DNA from: Legionellaceae bacterium | GTDB lineage: Bacteria > Pseudomonadota > Gammaproteobacteria > Legionellales > Legionellaceae | DNA: 7,321 nt | Assembly: GCA_023266075.1 (NCBI GenBank) | Contig: JAHFRX010000031.1 | Span: 4,222-11,542, forward strand | Direction of reading: 5' to 3' | In this document: in pieces, positions 1 through 5,938 of the stretch | How positions within the stretch are numbered: position 1 is the stretch's first letter | Layout of the letters: every line of letters begins with the position of its first letter | Position numbers and translations under genes: made by a program | Notes under the pieces: model-generated | What the model was told of the DNA's origin: nothing | The model's input: the letters and a program-made list of their open reading frames with translations, nothing else | Database searches by the model: none

Positions 1-474
1 GGTGATGGGTTTACAAGGCAATCCACCGACTTGCTGGAAATATGTAAACTGGGACACCTCCATACCATTTTGCCAAACTTCCCAACCTAATCCCCAAGAC
101 CCTAATGTTGGCGACTCCCAATTATCTTCAACAAAACGAATATCATCGACTAAAGGGGAAACGCCCAGCGCTTTAATAGAATTCAAATATTTCTCTTGAA
201 TATCCAGTGGTGATGGTTTCAATACCACTTGAAATTGATAGAAATGTTGCACGCGATTAGGATTATCACCATACCGCCCATCTGTAGGCCGCCGAGAAGG
301 CTGCACATAAGCAGCGGCCCATGGTTCAGGGCCAATCGCGCGCAAAAATGTCGCTGGATGAAACGTTCCTGCGCCCACCTCCATATCAAACGGCTGTAAA
401 ATAATACAGCCCTCTTCTGCCCAAAATTGTTGCAAAGTTAGGATAATATCTTGAAAGGTCGCAGGTTTCGTCAT
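1..474 (-). CDS. glyQ: Glycyl-tRNA synthetase alpha subunit, N-terminal part (cut by window edge)
   Basis: This is the first 158 codons of the alpha chain of the bacterial heterotetrameric glycyl-tRNA synthetase, which activates glycine and charges tRNA-Gly in the cytoplasm with the beta chain GlyS. It reads ATG at 474 leftwards and stays open to base 1. Visible family signatures are LQPFDMEVGAGTFHP (about residues 26-40), YVQPSRRPTDGRYG (about 56-69), HFYQFQVVLKPSP, DIRFVEDNWESPTLG and WEVWQNGMEVSQFTYFQQVGG near the cut. The E. coli protein is about 303 residues, so roughly half is present. The start is 11 nt after the stop of the upstream thiol-disulfide gene and has only a weak ribosome site (TAAAG). 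Co-transcription and translational coupling with that gene are therefore likely. glyS would be expected beyond the left edge; this is inference. Confidence 0.96.
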   Translation of the reverse strand, partial: MTKPATFQDIILTLQQFWAEEGCIILQPFDMEVGAGTFHPATFLRAIGPEPWAAAYVQPSRRPTDGRYGDNPNRVQHFYQFQVVLKPSPLDIQEKYLNSIKALGVSPLVDDIRFVEDNWESPTLGSWGLGWEVWQNGMEVSQFTYFQQVGGLPCKPIT

Positions 475-485
475 ACGGCTTTACA

Positions 486-1271
486 CTATTTCTTGTGTTG
501 CATTTGATCAATCATCTCTTGCATTGCGGCTTCACTTGCACCACCTGGTACAAACGCAGGTGCTACTTTCAAATCATATTGACCCATAGGTGTATAAGCA
601 ACGATAAATGCTGGCGTTCCCATCAAATGAATTTTCTCAGCCAGTGCTCTGTTCTGAGCAAGCTCGTCTTTAACAGATTGGCTGGCCATATCTTTCTTCA
701 GTTGATCGATATTCAATCCAACAGATTTAGCAGCTTCCATCACCACGTCATCGTTCAAAGGTTTGTCAAATTTAAATAGCGCATCTTGCAATGGTGCATA
801 TTTACCTTGCTTGGCTGCTGCTAAAACAGCTTGAGACGCAAACTCGGACGTTTTACCAAAAATAGGAAACTCTTTATAAATGACACGCAAGTTCTTATTT
901 TTCTCAATCAACGTGCTGATAACAGGCTTCATTTTTTTGCAATGACCACATTGATAGTCAAAAAACTCAACCAACGTCACATCGCCTTTTATGTTACCCG
1001 CCATGGTCATATTCGCTTTGAAAATATCGCTTGCTTGCGTGACAATCGCGGCTTGCGCTTGAGTTTGCATTTCTTTCTGTTGTTTTTTCTGCAATATTTG
1101 AGAAGCTTCGACCAAGACTTCAGGATGGCTCACTAAATAATCATGTACTACTTTTTCCATTTGTTGCTGTTGTGCTGGCGTCAATGCACTTGGCACGCTC
1201 ACAGCAGAAACTTGCATTGAAAAAATTGCTGCAGCTAATACAGTAACACCAACGATTGCTTTTTTACTCAC
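486..1271 (-). CDS. Com1/DsbA-family periplasmic thiol:disulfide protein
   Basis: This 261-residue exported thioredoxin-fold protein probably makes or rearranges disulfides in periplasmic proteins. Residues 1 to about 23 form a signal peptide: a short KK-containing start, a hydrophobic run, then VSA as the likely cleavage site. A Q/K-rich, probably helical lead (about 30-80) contains HDYLVSHPEVLVEAS. The thioredoxin domain begins near residue 93, with the redox motif FFDYQCGHCKKM (Cys108 and Cys111) and the cis-proline loop GTPAF (Pro220). The lead plus a C-terminal FVPGGAS motif resemble Coxiella Com1 and Legionella DsbA2-like proteins rather than classical E. coli DsbA, which has CPHC. Oxidase versus isomerase activity cannot be decided from sequence. 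The start is a GTG at 1271, preceded by a strong AGGAG site 6 nt upstream. It lies 80 nt after uvrD and just before glyQ. Confidence 0.93.
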   Translation of the reverse strand: MSKKAIVGVTVLAAAIFSMQVSAVSVPSALTPAQQQQMEKVVHDYLVSHPEVLVEASQILQKKQQKEMQTQAQAAIVTQASDIFKANMTMAGNIKGDVTLVEFFDYQCGHCKKMKPVISTLIEKNKNLRVIYKEFPIFGKTSEFASQAVLAAAKQGKYAPLQDALFKFDKPLNDDVVMEAAKSVGLNIDQLKKDMASQSVKDELAQNRALAEKIHLMGTPAFIVAYTPMGQYDLKVAPAFVPGGASEAAMQEMIDQMQHKK

Positions 1272-1304
1272 AATGATCTCCTAATTTTAATTGATACGAG
1301 CAAG

Positions 1305-1333
1305 ACCCTATCATCTGTTTGTAGGAATTTCAA
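1305..1333 (-). promoter_or_regulatory. Possible promoter of the Com1-like gene
   Basis: In the 80-bp gap between uvrD and the Com1-like gene, a minus-strand TTGAAA (1333-1328, 5 of 6 to the -35 consensus) is followed after 17 bp by TAGGGT (1310-1305). The latter keeps only the first two bases and last base of TATAAT. Transcription would start near 1298, giving a leader of about 27 nt with AGGAG before the GTG start. No hairpin-plus-T-run terminator for uvrD is visible in this gap, so readthrough from uvrD is also possible. Confidence 0.3.
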
Positions 1334-1351
1334 GCCATACTTCGTGTGACG

Positions 1352-3502
1352 CTATACATTCAATAAATTCGCATAAGCAACAACTAACCACTTCATACCC
1401 TCTCTAAATTTTACTTGAACACGTGCATTTGCCCCTTCACCAGAAATGGCCAGCACAACACCTTGACCAAATTTCGCGTGCATCACGCTTTGCCCCATTC
1501 GATAACCATCCGTCACCCTATCTGAATCCATTGTTGACATCATCATTTTACGATTCCCACGATGATTCTCCAAAAGACCATCTGGAATCTCACGCAAGAA
1601 GCGTGAAGGGCGATGATACTCTTCACGGCCATATAAGCGACGAATTTCTGCATGAGAAATCACAAGCTGCTCTTTCGCACGTGTCAATCCCACATAACAT
1701 AAACGTCGTTCTTCTTCGAGACGACCTGGATCGTCTAACGATTGACGACTTGGAAAAAGTCCTTCTTCCATACCCACTAAAAAAACGCATGGAAATTCCA
1801 TGCCTTTTGCCGAATGCAATGTCATCAACTGAACACTCTCACCATTCGCCTGCGTACCTATATCACCACCGTCAAGCGAGGCCGTTGATAAAAACAACGT
1901 CACCAAGGTCTCTTTATCTGATGCCTCCAGAACGCTGTCATAACAAAATTGCCTTGCCGCACTGATAAGCTCTTGTAAATTTTCTAATTTTGACTCAGAG
2001 CGCTCGACTGTAGTTTTTGCATAATGAGACAATAGCCCACTTTCTTCTAAAATATGCGCAATTTGTTTGTCTAACTCTTGATAACTCAGTGAAGATTTCA
2101 ATGCGGTGATACACTGCATAAATTGTACAAGCGCATGATGTGTTCGCGCTGAACATTGGTTATCCGAAACCAACATCTTCGTGGCTTGCCATAAAGAACT
2201 ATCCGCAAGTTTTGCTTTTTCACGAATCATGTCTAATGTTTTTTCGCCAATACCGCGAGGTGGAAAATTGATGATACGTTCAAACGCACCATCATCATCC
2301 ATATTCACAATCAACCGTAAATACGCGAGTGCGTCTTTAATTTCAGCACGTTCAAAAAAGCGCATGCCACCATAAATCGTGTAAGGAATACCCGCCTGCA
2401 ATAAGGCTTCTTCAATCACCCTCGATTGCGCATTTGAACGGTACAAAATTGCAATTTCAGAAAAACGGCGACCATCATCCATCGCGAGCATGATGCGCTC
2501 TTTGACAAACCGTGCTTCATCAATCTCATTGATAGCCGTGTAAACACGTATCTTTTCACCGCGGTGACTCTCTGTCCACAAGGCCTTACCAATACGCGCA
2601 GTATTGTGCTCAATCAACGCATTAGCAGCGTCTAAAATAATCGCCGTAGAACGATAGTTCTGCTCTAAACGAAGTAATGTCGTCTCATGAAAATCTTTCG
2701 AAAAACGTTGGATATTCTCAATTTTGGCACCACGCCAGCCATAGATGGATTGATCATCATCACCGACGACCATCACCGTTACATCTGGATGCGCTAATAA
2801 TTTTATCCACGCGTACTGAATAGCATTCGTATCTTGAAATTCGTCGATTAAAATTGCTTGAAACTGCTGATGATAATGCGACAACAATTCTTGATTTTTA
2901 CGCAATAACTCATAGCAACGTAATAAAATCTCAGCAAAATCAATCACCCCCATCATCATGCATTGCGTTTCATACGCTTTATAAATCGCCAGCCATGTTT
3001 TTGAAGGACCATATGCTGGAGCAACGACATGCTGAGCGCGCAGTCCTTCATCTTTTCGTGCATTAATAAAATGTTGTGCTTGTTTGGCGGGCCACTGCTC
3101 TGGATCAAGTTGTTGAGCCAAAAGCACGCGCTTAATGAGACGTAGCTGATCATCACTATCTAAAATTTGAAAGTGTTGTGGCAACTGCGCTTCTTGATAA
3201 TGCTGTCTTAGCATACGATGACACAGCCCGTGAAAAGTCCCCACCCATAAACGATGCATTGGCTCTGGCAATAGAGTATTTAAGCGTGTTTTCATCTCTA
3301 ATGCCGCTTTATTCGTAAACGTCACCGCAAGGATAGACGCTGACGGCATACCATAATGCAAAGCCAAATAAGCCATACGACTCACTAGCACACGCGTTTT
3401 TCCACTGCCAGCACCCGCCAGTACTAATAAAGGCTTTAAAGGTGCAGTCACCGCTTCATATTGACGTTCATTCAATGTGCTTAACCAGGGCAAAGTGGAC
3501 AT
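1352..3502 (-). CDS. uvrD: DNA helicase II (UvrD)
   Basis: UvrD is a superfamily 1A 3'-to-5' DNA helicase that removes the incised strand in nucleotide excision and mismatch repair and clears protein blocks. Motifs appear in order (numbering from the upstream in-frame ATG at 3508): LNERQYEAV Q-motif (12-20), Walker A AGAGSGKT (31-38), motif Ia VTFTNKAA, motif II DEFQDT (222-227), motif III GDDDQSIYGWRGA (249-261), motif IV QNYRS (283-287), motif V region LMTLHSAKGMEFP (561-573) and motif VI YVGLTRAK (605-612). A C-terminal Tudor-like segment (about 670-718, VMHAKFGQGVV) separates UvrD/PcrA from Rep. The 716-718 residues match E. coli UvrD (720). I prefer ATG 3502 because TGAG lies 6 nt upstream of it, whereas GAG abuts the ATG at 3508. 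No LexA-type CTGT-N8-ACAG box is seen upstream, unlike E. coli uvrD. Confidence 0.97.
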   Translation of the reverse strand: MSTLPWLSTLNERQYEAVTAPLKPLLVLAGAGSGKTRVLVSRMAYLALHYGMPSASILAVTFTNKAALEMKTRLNTLLPEPMHRLWVGTFHGLCHRMLRQHYQEAQLPQHFQILDSDDQLRLIKRVLLAQQLDPEQWPAKQAQHFINARKDEGLRAQHVVAPAYGPSKTWLAIYKAYETQCMMMGVIDFAEILLRCYELLRKNQELLSHYHQQFQAILIDEFQDTNAIQYAWIKLLAHPDVTVMVVGDDDQSIYGWRGAKIENIQRFSKDFHETTLLRLEQNYRSTAIILDAANALIEHNTARIGKALWTESHRGEKIRVYTAINEIDEARFVKERIMLAMDDGRRFSEIAILYRSNAQSRVIEEALLQAGIPYTIYGGMRFFERAEIKDALAYLRLIVNMDDDGAFERIINFPPRGIGEKTLDMIREKAKLADSSLWQATKMLVSDNQCSARTHHALVQFMQCITALKSSLSYQELDKQIAHILEESGLLSHYAKTTVERSESKLENLQELISAARQFCYDSVLEASDKETLVTLFLSTASLDGGDIGTQANGESVQLMTLHSAKGMEFPCVFLVGMEEGLFPSRQSLDDPGRLEEERRLCYVGLTRAKEQLVISHAEIRRLYGREEYHRPSRFLREIPDGLLENHRGNRKMMMSTMDSDRVTDGYRMGQSVMHAKFGQGVVLAISGEGANARVQVKFREGMKWLVVAYANLLNV

Positions 3503-3620
3503 TAACATCTCATTGTTTCAAATAGCCCTTATTCTACCCATAATTCACGCGCTTTAGAAGCATTCCATGTCACCAAAGATTCATGTAGTATGGTGTCACT
3601 CACGATTAGTCAGATGTCAA
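3503..3620. promoter_or_regulatory. Divergent uvrD / mlaA intergenic region
   Basis: These 118 bp separate the divergently read uvrD and mlaA and should hold promoters for both. The best mlaA candidate is CATAAT (3539-3544) with a poor -35 TTCAAA 16 bp upstream. The best uvrD candidate is TAGAAT on the minus strand (3536-3531), with a weak -35. The two -10 candidates nearly abut, so the promoters may compete. A perfect TTGACA on the minus strand (3620-3615) has no acceptable -10 at normal spacing. Both calls are weak pattern matches. Confidence 0.3.
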
Positions 3621-4325
3621 ATGTCTTTTACTAAAAAATCATTCTTACTTTCAACACTACTTCTGTCCGCATGTATTCAAAAAGGTCCCAATCCCGTAGA
3701 CCCGTATGAACAATCCAATCGAAAAATTCACGCGTTTAATCTGGTTTTTGATAAACTCGTTTTAAAACCACCAGCAAAACTGTATACCGCTATTGTTCCA
3801 CCACCGATACGTAAGGGTATTAACAACGTTTATCGAAATATTAATCTTTGCCCAACGATCGCGAACGATCTTTTACAAGCAGATTTTACTCAAACATTCA
3901 AAGATACGTGGCGACTCATTATCAACTCATCACTCGGTATCGGTGGTATTTTTGATCCGGCAAGCACATGTCAACTTCCCGCACATACCAATGATTTAGG
4001 CTTAACTTTCGCCAAATGGGGGGATAAATCATCGCCTTTTGTCATCATTCCTTTTTTAGGACCGAGTACCATTCGAGACGGAATGGGGATGTTATTTGAT
4101 ACGTTACTGACGCCCTATTTTTACATTCCTCAAGATGCCACTATTTACGGTATTTTAGCGTTACGTTATGTTGATTTACGCTCACAATTATTTGACACAG
4201 AAAAGCTCATGGAGCAATCCTTAGATCAGTACGCGTTTTTACGTGATGCTTATTTGCAAAATCGCAACTATCTCATTACCGGAAAACAAGAAAATGCCTC
4301 CGAATCTCTTTATGTTGCAGAATAA
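3621..4325 (+). CDS. mlaA: MlaA (VacJ) outer-membrane lipoprotein, lipid asymmetry maintenance
   Basis: MlaA is the outer-membrane lipoprotein of the Mla pathway. It removes misplaced phospholipids from the outer leaflet and passes them to periplasmic MlaC for return to the inner membrane. From ATG 3621 the product is 234 residues (E. coli about 251). It begins with a lipoprotein signal: MSFTKK, a hydrophobic stretch, and the lipobox LSAC with Cys18 (codon 3672-3674) as the lipidated residue. Family motifs follow: DPYEQSNRKIHAFN (27-40), INSSLGIGGIFDPAS (101-115), FAKWG (130-134), PFLGPSTIRDGMG (144-156) and LDQYAFLRDAYLQNRNYLI (201-219). An in-frame ATG at 3567 would add 18 residues ahead of the signal peptide. 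The lipobox spacing argues for 3621, although neither start has a clear ribosome site. The other mla genes are not in the window. It converges on the DUF1840 gene with 2 nt between stops. Confidence 0.95.
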   Translation: MSFTKKSFLLSTLLLSACIQKGPNPVDPYEQSNRKIHAFNLVFDKLVLKPPAKLYTAIVPPPIRKGINNVYRNINLCPTIANDLLQADFTQTFKDTWRLIINSSLGIGGIFDPASTCQLPAHTNDLGLTFAKWGDKSSPFVIIPFLGPSTIRDGMGMLFDTLLTPYFYIPQDATIYGILALRYVDLRSQLFDTEKLMEQSLDQYAFLRDAYLQNRNYLITGKQENASESLYVAE

Positions 4326-4333
4326 ATTTATTC
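4320..4333. repeat. 14-bp perfect palindrome holding both convergent stop codons
   Basis: GAATAAATTTATTC is its own reverse complement. It contains the last codon and stop of mlaA (GAA TAA, plus strand) and the last codon and stop of the DUF1840 gene (GAA TAA, minus strand). It is all A/T inside and lacks a G/C stem, so it is unlikely to be a strong intrinsic terminator. No other terminator is visible between the two genes. Confidence 0.85.
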
Positions 4334-4606
4334 CCAAATCACCCGATACTTCGCATCGGCCGCGTGCTGAAGCAAACCTAACAAAGGGACGGCGCGTTGG
4401 CGTAAGCTGATTTTATCTGCACCCACTTGCATCATCGGTTGATGCTCAACATGCGCTTGTAGTGCTTCCAATGCAAGCGGCACATCTTCAATTGCAAACG
4501 CTCCTGGTACCGTGCCGCTATGCTGCATAAGATGTAACAATTGAACGGCCACATCTTGAAACATAGGAATGCTAGAATACCCTTTACATTTAAATGTCAC
4601 TAACAT
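4328..4606 (-). CDS. DUF1840 family protein
   Basis: This is a small cytoplasmic protein of 92 residues with no signal peptide or membrane segment and no known biochemical role. It begins MLVTFKCKGYSSIPMF and contains QLLHLMQHSGTVPGA (about residues 23-37) and EDVPLALEAL. These are the conserved features I recall for the DUF1840 family of gamma- and betaproteobacteria, whose members are usually slightly longer, about 100 residues. ATG 4606 is chosen because GGAG stands 5 nt upstream of it; a TTG further upstream at 4621 would skip that site. The gene starts about 18 nt after the end of rnpB, leaving no obvious room for its own promoter, so transcription from rnpB is likely. Family assignment is from recognition of the motif pattern, and the function is unknown. 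Confidence 0.85.
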   Translation of the reverse strand: MLVTFKCKGYSSIPMFQDVAVQLLHLMQHSGTVPGAFAIEDVPLALEALQAHVEHQPMMQVGADKISLRQRAVPLLGLLQHAADAKYRVIWE

Positions 4607-4624
4607 TGTTGCTCCATACAAAAA

Positions 4625-4967
4625 GAGTCAGCCGATAAGCCGGGTTCTGTCGTGAGCAATCATTCATCTGGGACGGATGTCACCATCCGCCTCAAGCAAC
4701 CTACCCAGATCGCGTACGGGTCGCACGTTGTCTATGACGCCGATCTCTATTTGGTCTTGCTCCGAGTGGGGTTTTCCCTGCCACGTCTGTTGCCAAACGC
4801 GCGGTGCGCTCTTACCGCACCATTTCACCCTTACCTAACGAATTAGGCGGTATATTTTCTGTGGCACTTTCCGTAGGCTCTCACCTCCCAGGCGTTACCT
4901 GGCACTCTACCCTATGGAGCCCGGACTTTCCTCTCTAATCAAATTAGAGCGATTGCTTAGCTGACTC
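4625..4967 (-). ncRNA. rnpB: RNase P RNA, bacterial class A
   Basis: This is the catalytic RNA of ribonuclease P, which with protein RnpA cuts the 5' leader from precursor tRNAs. Read on the minus strand, the ends pair perfectly as helix P1: GAGTCAGC (4967-4960) with GCTGACTC (4632-4625). P2 is GCAATC (4956-4951) with GATTGC (4661-4656), a compensatory change from the E. coli pair. The universal core strands are present: GAGGAAAGTCCGGGCTC (4933-4917) and ACAGAACCCGGCTTAT (4650-4636), which form P4. GGTAAGGGTGAAA, GGTGCGGTAAGAGCGCACC and GGAGCAAGACCAAATAGAG are also class A hallmarks. The CCA-binding GGT (4705-4703, in TGGGTAGG) is intact. At about 343 nt it is shorter than E. coli M1 RNA (377), through small P3 and P12 helices. 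Exact ends are inferred from P1 and the upstream promoter. Confidence 0.98.
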
Positions 4968-4974
4968 GGCGGCC

Positions 4975-5004
4975 ATTATATCAAAATAAAACAAAAGCCT
5001 GCAA
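4975..5004 (-). promoter_or_regulatory. rnpB promoter with GC-rich discriminator
   Basis: On the minus strand a perfect -10 TATAAT (4980-4975) lies 7 bp before the G that opens helix P1 at 4967, so predicted transcription start and RNA end agree. The -35 is poor: TTGCAG (5004-4999) at 18-bp spacing. Between -10 and start is the G/C-only run GGCCGCC. Such a discriminator is typical of stringently controlled stable-RNA promoters in gammaproteobacteria. The -35 lies inside the fis terminator hairpin. Confidence 0.75.
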
Positions 5005-5014
5005 GCAGGCCTCT
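4988..5014 (-). terminator. Intrinsic terminator of fis
   Basis: Downstream of fis on the minus strand, GCCTG (5010-5006) and CAGGC (5001-4997) form a stem around a CTTG loop. The stem can be extended by A-T and G-T pairs to start at 5014. It is followed by TTTTGTTTTATTTT. It sits 36-50 nt past the fis stop codon and immediately upstream of the rnpB -10. Confidence 0.8.
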
Positions 5015-5049
5015 ACTCAACACAACTTATTTTAAAACTCGAATATCAC

Positions 5050-5331
5050 TTACCGCGTACCAATAAACTCATCATCAAAATAACGCTTCAACTTCGTACG
5101 TAACGTACCACGGCTCACACCTAAAACACGCGCCGCTTTAGATTGATTATAACGTGTCATTTCCATCACGGTACGGAATAATGGTGCCTCAACCTCTTCA
5201 ACAATCAATTGATAGAGATTTAAATTTAAATCTTTACTACTTACATTCGTTAAGTAAGCTCTCACCGCGGTTATCACATTCTGCGTTAATGCTTCGTGTC
5301 GCGTTTGAACTTCTTGTTGTGCTACGCTCAT
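5050..5331 (-). CDS. fis: Fis family nucleoid-associated DNA-binding protein
   Basis: Fis is a homodimeric DNA-bending protein that activates stable-RNA promoters, shapes the nucleoid and controls growth-phase genes. The product is 93 residues (E. coli 98). The dimerisation helices lie about residues 18-60 (AVRAYL, LYQLIVEEVEAPLF, VMEMTRYNQSKAA). The C-terminal helix-turn-helix (about 64-84) reads QSKAARVLGVSRGTLRTKLKRY. Compared with E. coli as I recall it, the base-contacting Asn84 is Ser73, whereas Arg85 (Arg74) and Thr87 (Thr76) are kept. The start is ATG 5331, with GGAG 6 nt upstream. An in-frame GTG at 5343 would overlap that ribosome site and is rejected. dusB, which precedes fis in enterobacteria, is not next to it. 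The gene has its own leader, two promoter candidates and a terminator, so it looks monocistronic. Some Legionella-type genomes carry several fis genes, so this may be one paralogue. Confidence 0.94.
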   Translation of the reverse strand: MSVAQQEVQTRHEALTQNVITAVRAYLTNVSSKDLNLNLYQLIVEEVEAPLFRTVMEMTRYNQSKAARVLGVSRGTLRTKLKRYFDDEFIGTR

Positions 5332-5399
5332 CGTTATCTCCACATCATAAAAAAGTCACACAAATACAGACACATTCACTTTGAAAATGTCGCGTAAAA

Positions 5400-5427
5400 A
5401 TTATAATAATTTGTCATTCCACGTCAA
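5400..5427 (-). promoter_or_regulatory. fis proximal promoter (P1)
   Basis: The minus strand has TTGACG (5427-5422, 5 of 6) and a perfect TATAAT (5405-5400) separated by 16 bp. Transcription would begin near 5393, giving a leader of about 60 nt before the fis ATG. The surroundings are strongly A/T rich. A triple TGAC repeat covers the -35 and the spacer. Confidence 0.65.
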
Positions 5428-5436
5428 TAAATGTCA
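5413..5436 (-). repeat. Three TGAC units at exact 10-bp spacing over the fis -35
   Basis: On the minus strand TGAC occurs at 5436-5433, 5426-5423 and 5416-5413, each exactly 10 bp from the next, about one helical turn. The middle copy is part of the -35 hexamer TTGACG, and the third lies in the promoter spacer. The layout would suit a regulator binding one DNA face, but no known factor is assigned. Confidence 0.55.
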
Positions 5437-5476
5437 AAAACATCGTATACATCAATGACCGATCATCATGAGCCAT

Positions 5477-5505
5477 ATGATATCAAATATCTCAAAGAGT
5501 GTAAA
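5477..5505 (-). promoter_or_regulatory. fis distal promoter (P2) with a palindrome in its spacer
   Basis: The minus strand shows TTTACA (5505-5500, 5 of 6) and TATCAT (5482-5477, 5 of 6) with the ideal 17-bp spacing. Transcription would start near 5469-5470, giving a leader of about 138 nt. GATAT-TTG-ATATC (5491-5479), a perfect 5-bp inverted repeat, fills the downstream half of the spacer and runs into the -10. It could be an operator, though it lacks the G/C 14 bp apart of a canonical Fis site. Confidence 0.55.
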
Positions 5506-5575
5506 TATTGATTTAATGATATTCATTTCTTAACGCAAGCTTAACATCAATTAATAAAAGCCTTTTTGTTTTAAT

Positions 5576-5938
5576 TTAATCTACAGTGAAACTTTCGCCA
5601 CAACCACATTGCCCTGTTTGATTGGGATTCTTGAAAATAAACTTATAATTAAGCCCTTCTTTCACATAGTCAACCGTTGTTCCTTGCAAATAAGGGAGAC
5701 TTTTTTTATCAATAGAAACAAGATAATGGGTCGTTAAAGGCAACGTACTATCTGTTTCTAGTGGCTTTTCTACGTAGTCCACAACATACGCGTAACCCGA
5801 GCAACCTTTCTTTTTCACAGACAGGCGTACACCTTGATGCCCTGGGTGTTTTTCTAAATAAGAGACGATGTGATTAATCGCTGCTTGTGAAAAGTGAATA
5901 TCAGGTACTTTCGGCGCAACATGTAATTCAACACTCAT
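5576..5938 (-). CDS. iscA: A-type iron-sulfur cluster carrier (IscA/SufA/HesB family)
   Basis: This small cytoplasmic carrier of 120 residues binds iron or an Fe-S cluster and delivers it to target apoproteins. The three family cysteines are present: Cys46 in KKKGCSGYAYVVD, and Cys111 and Cys113 in the C-terminal CGCGESF. Other signatures are GVRLSVKK (36-43), FVKEGLN-like YVKEGLNYKF (91-100) and FKNPN. The roughly 25-residue lead before the core, and the overall length, are closer to SufA (122) than to E. coli IscA (107), so the subfamily is uncertain; iscA is used because of the iscS partner. The ATG at 5938 overlaps the iscS stop as ATGA, and AAGGA lies 6 nt upstream of it, so it should be translated together with iscS. 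No iscU precedes it, and no hscB, hscA or fdx follows; the next gene is fis. Confidence 0.93.
   Translation of the reverse strand: MSVELHVAPKVPDIHFSQAAINHIVSYLEKHPGHQGVRLSVKKKGCSGYAYVVDYVEKPLETDSTLPLTTHYLVSIDKKSLPYLQGTTVDYVKEGLNYKFIFKNPNQTGQCGCGESFTVD

Larger units (their letters stand above)
5332..5575. other. AT-rich intergenic leader between iscA and fis
   Basis: This 244-bp region has no credible ORF or tRNA. It holds the fis ribosome site (GGAG, 5341-5338), both fis promoter candidates and the repeats listed separately. Just past the iscA stop, the AT-only hairpin around AAAAGGCTTTT is too weak to call a terminator, so the iscA transcript may continue into fis. Confidence 0.6.

Noticed and set aside
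831..1136. 101-codon plus-strand frame inside the Com1-like gene
   Set aside because: It is antisense to the conserved thioredoxin domain, which is clearly the coding strand; no family match is apparent.
1423..1965. 180-codon open frame on the plus strand
   Set aside because: It lies wholly antisense to the helicase motifs of uvrD, has no recognisable domain or ribosome site, and is low-complexity in His/Ser/Pro as expected of a shadow frame.
3503..3620. SOS (LexA) box expected upstream of uvrD
   Set aside because: No CTGT-N8-ACAG or near match is present in the intergenic region on either strand.
4768..4784. A GGA where E. coli RNase P RNA seems to have GGT, suggesting loss of the CCA-binding motif
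   Set aside because: Counting along the E. coli RNA as I remember it puts that GGT near position 229, not at the CCA-binding 292-294. The true L15 GGT is intact here at 4705-4703.
4652..4846. 64-codon plus-strand frame
   Set aside because: It is the complement of the RNase P RNA core, and its sequence is constrained by RNA structure.
5551..5575. Possible terminator after iscA (AAAAGGCTTTT on the minus strand)
   Set aside because: The stem would be only A-T pairs closing a tiny loop, without the G/C stem of an intrinsic terminator.
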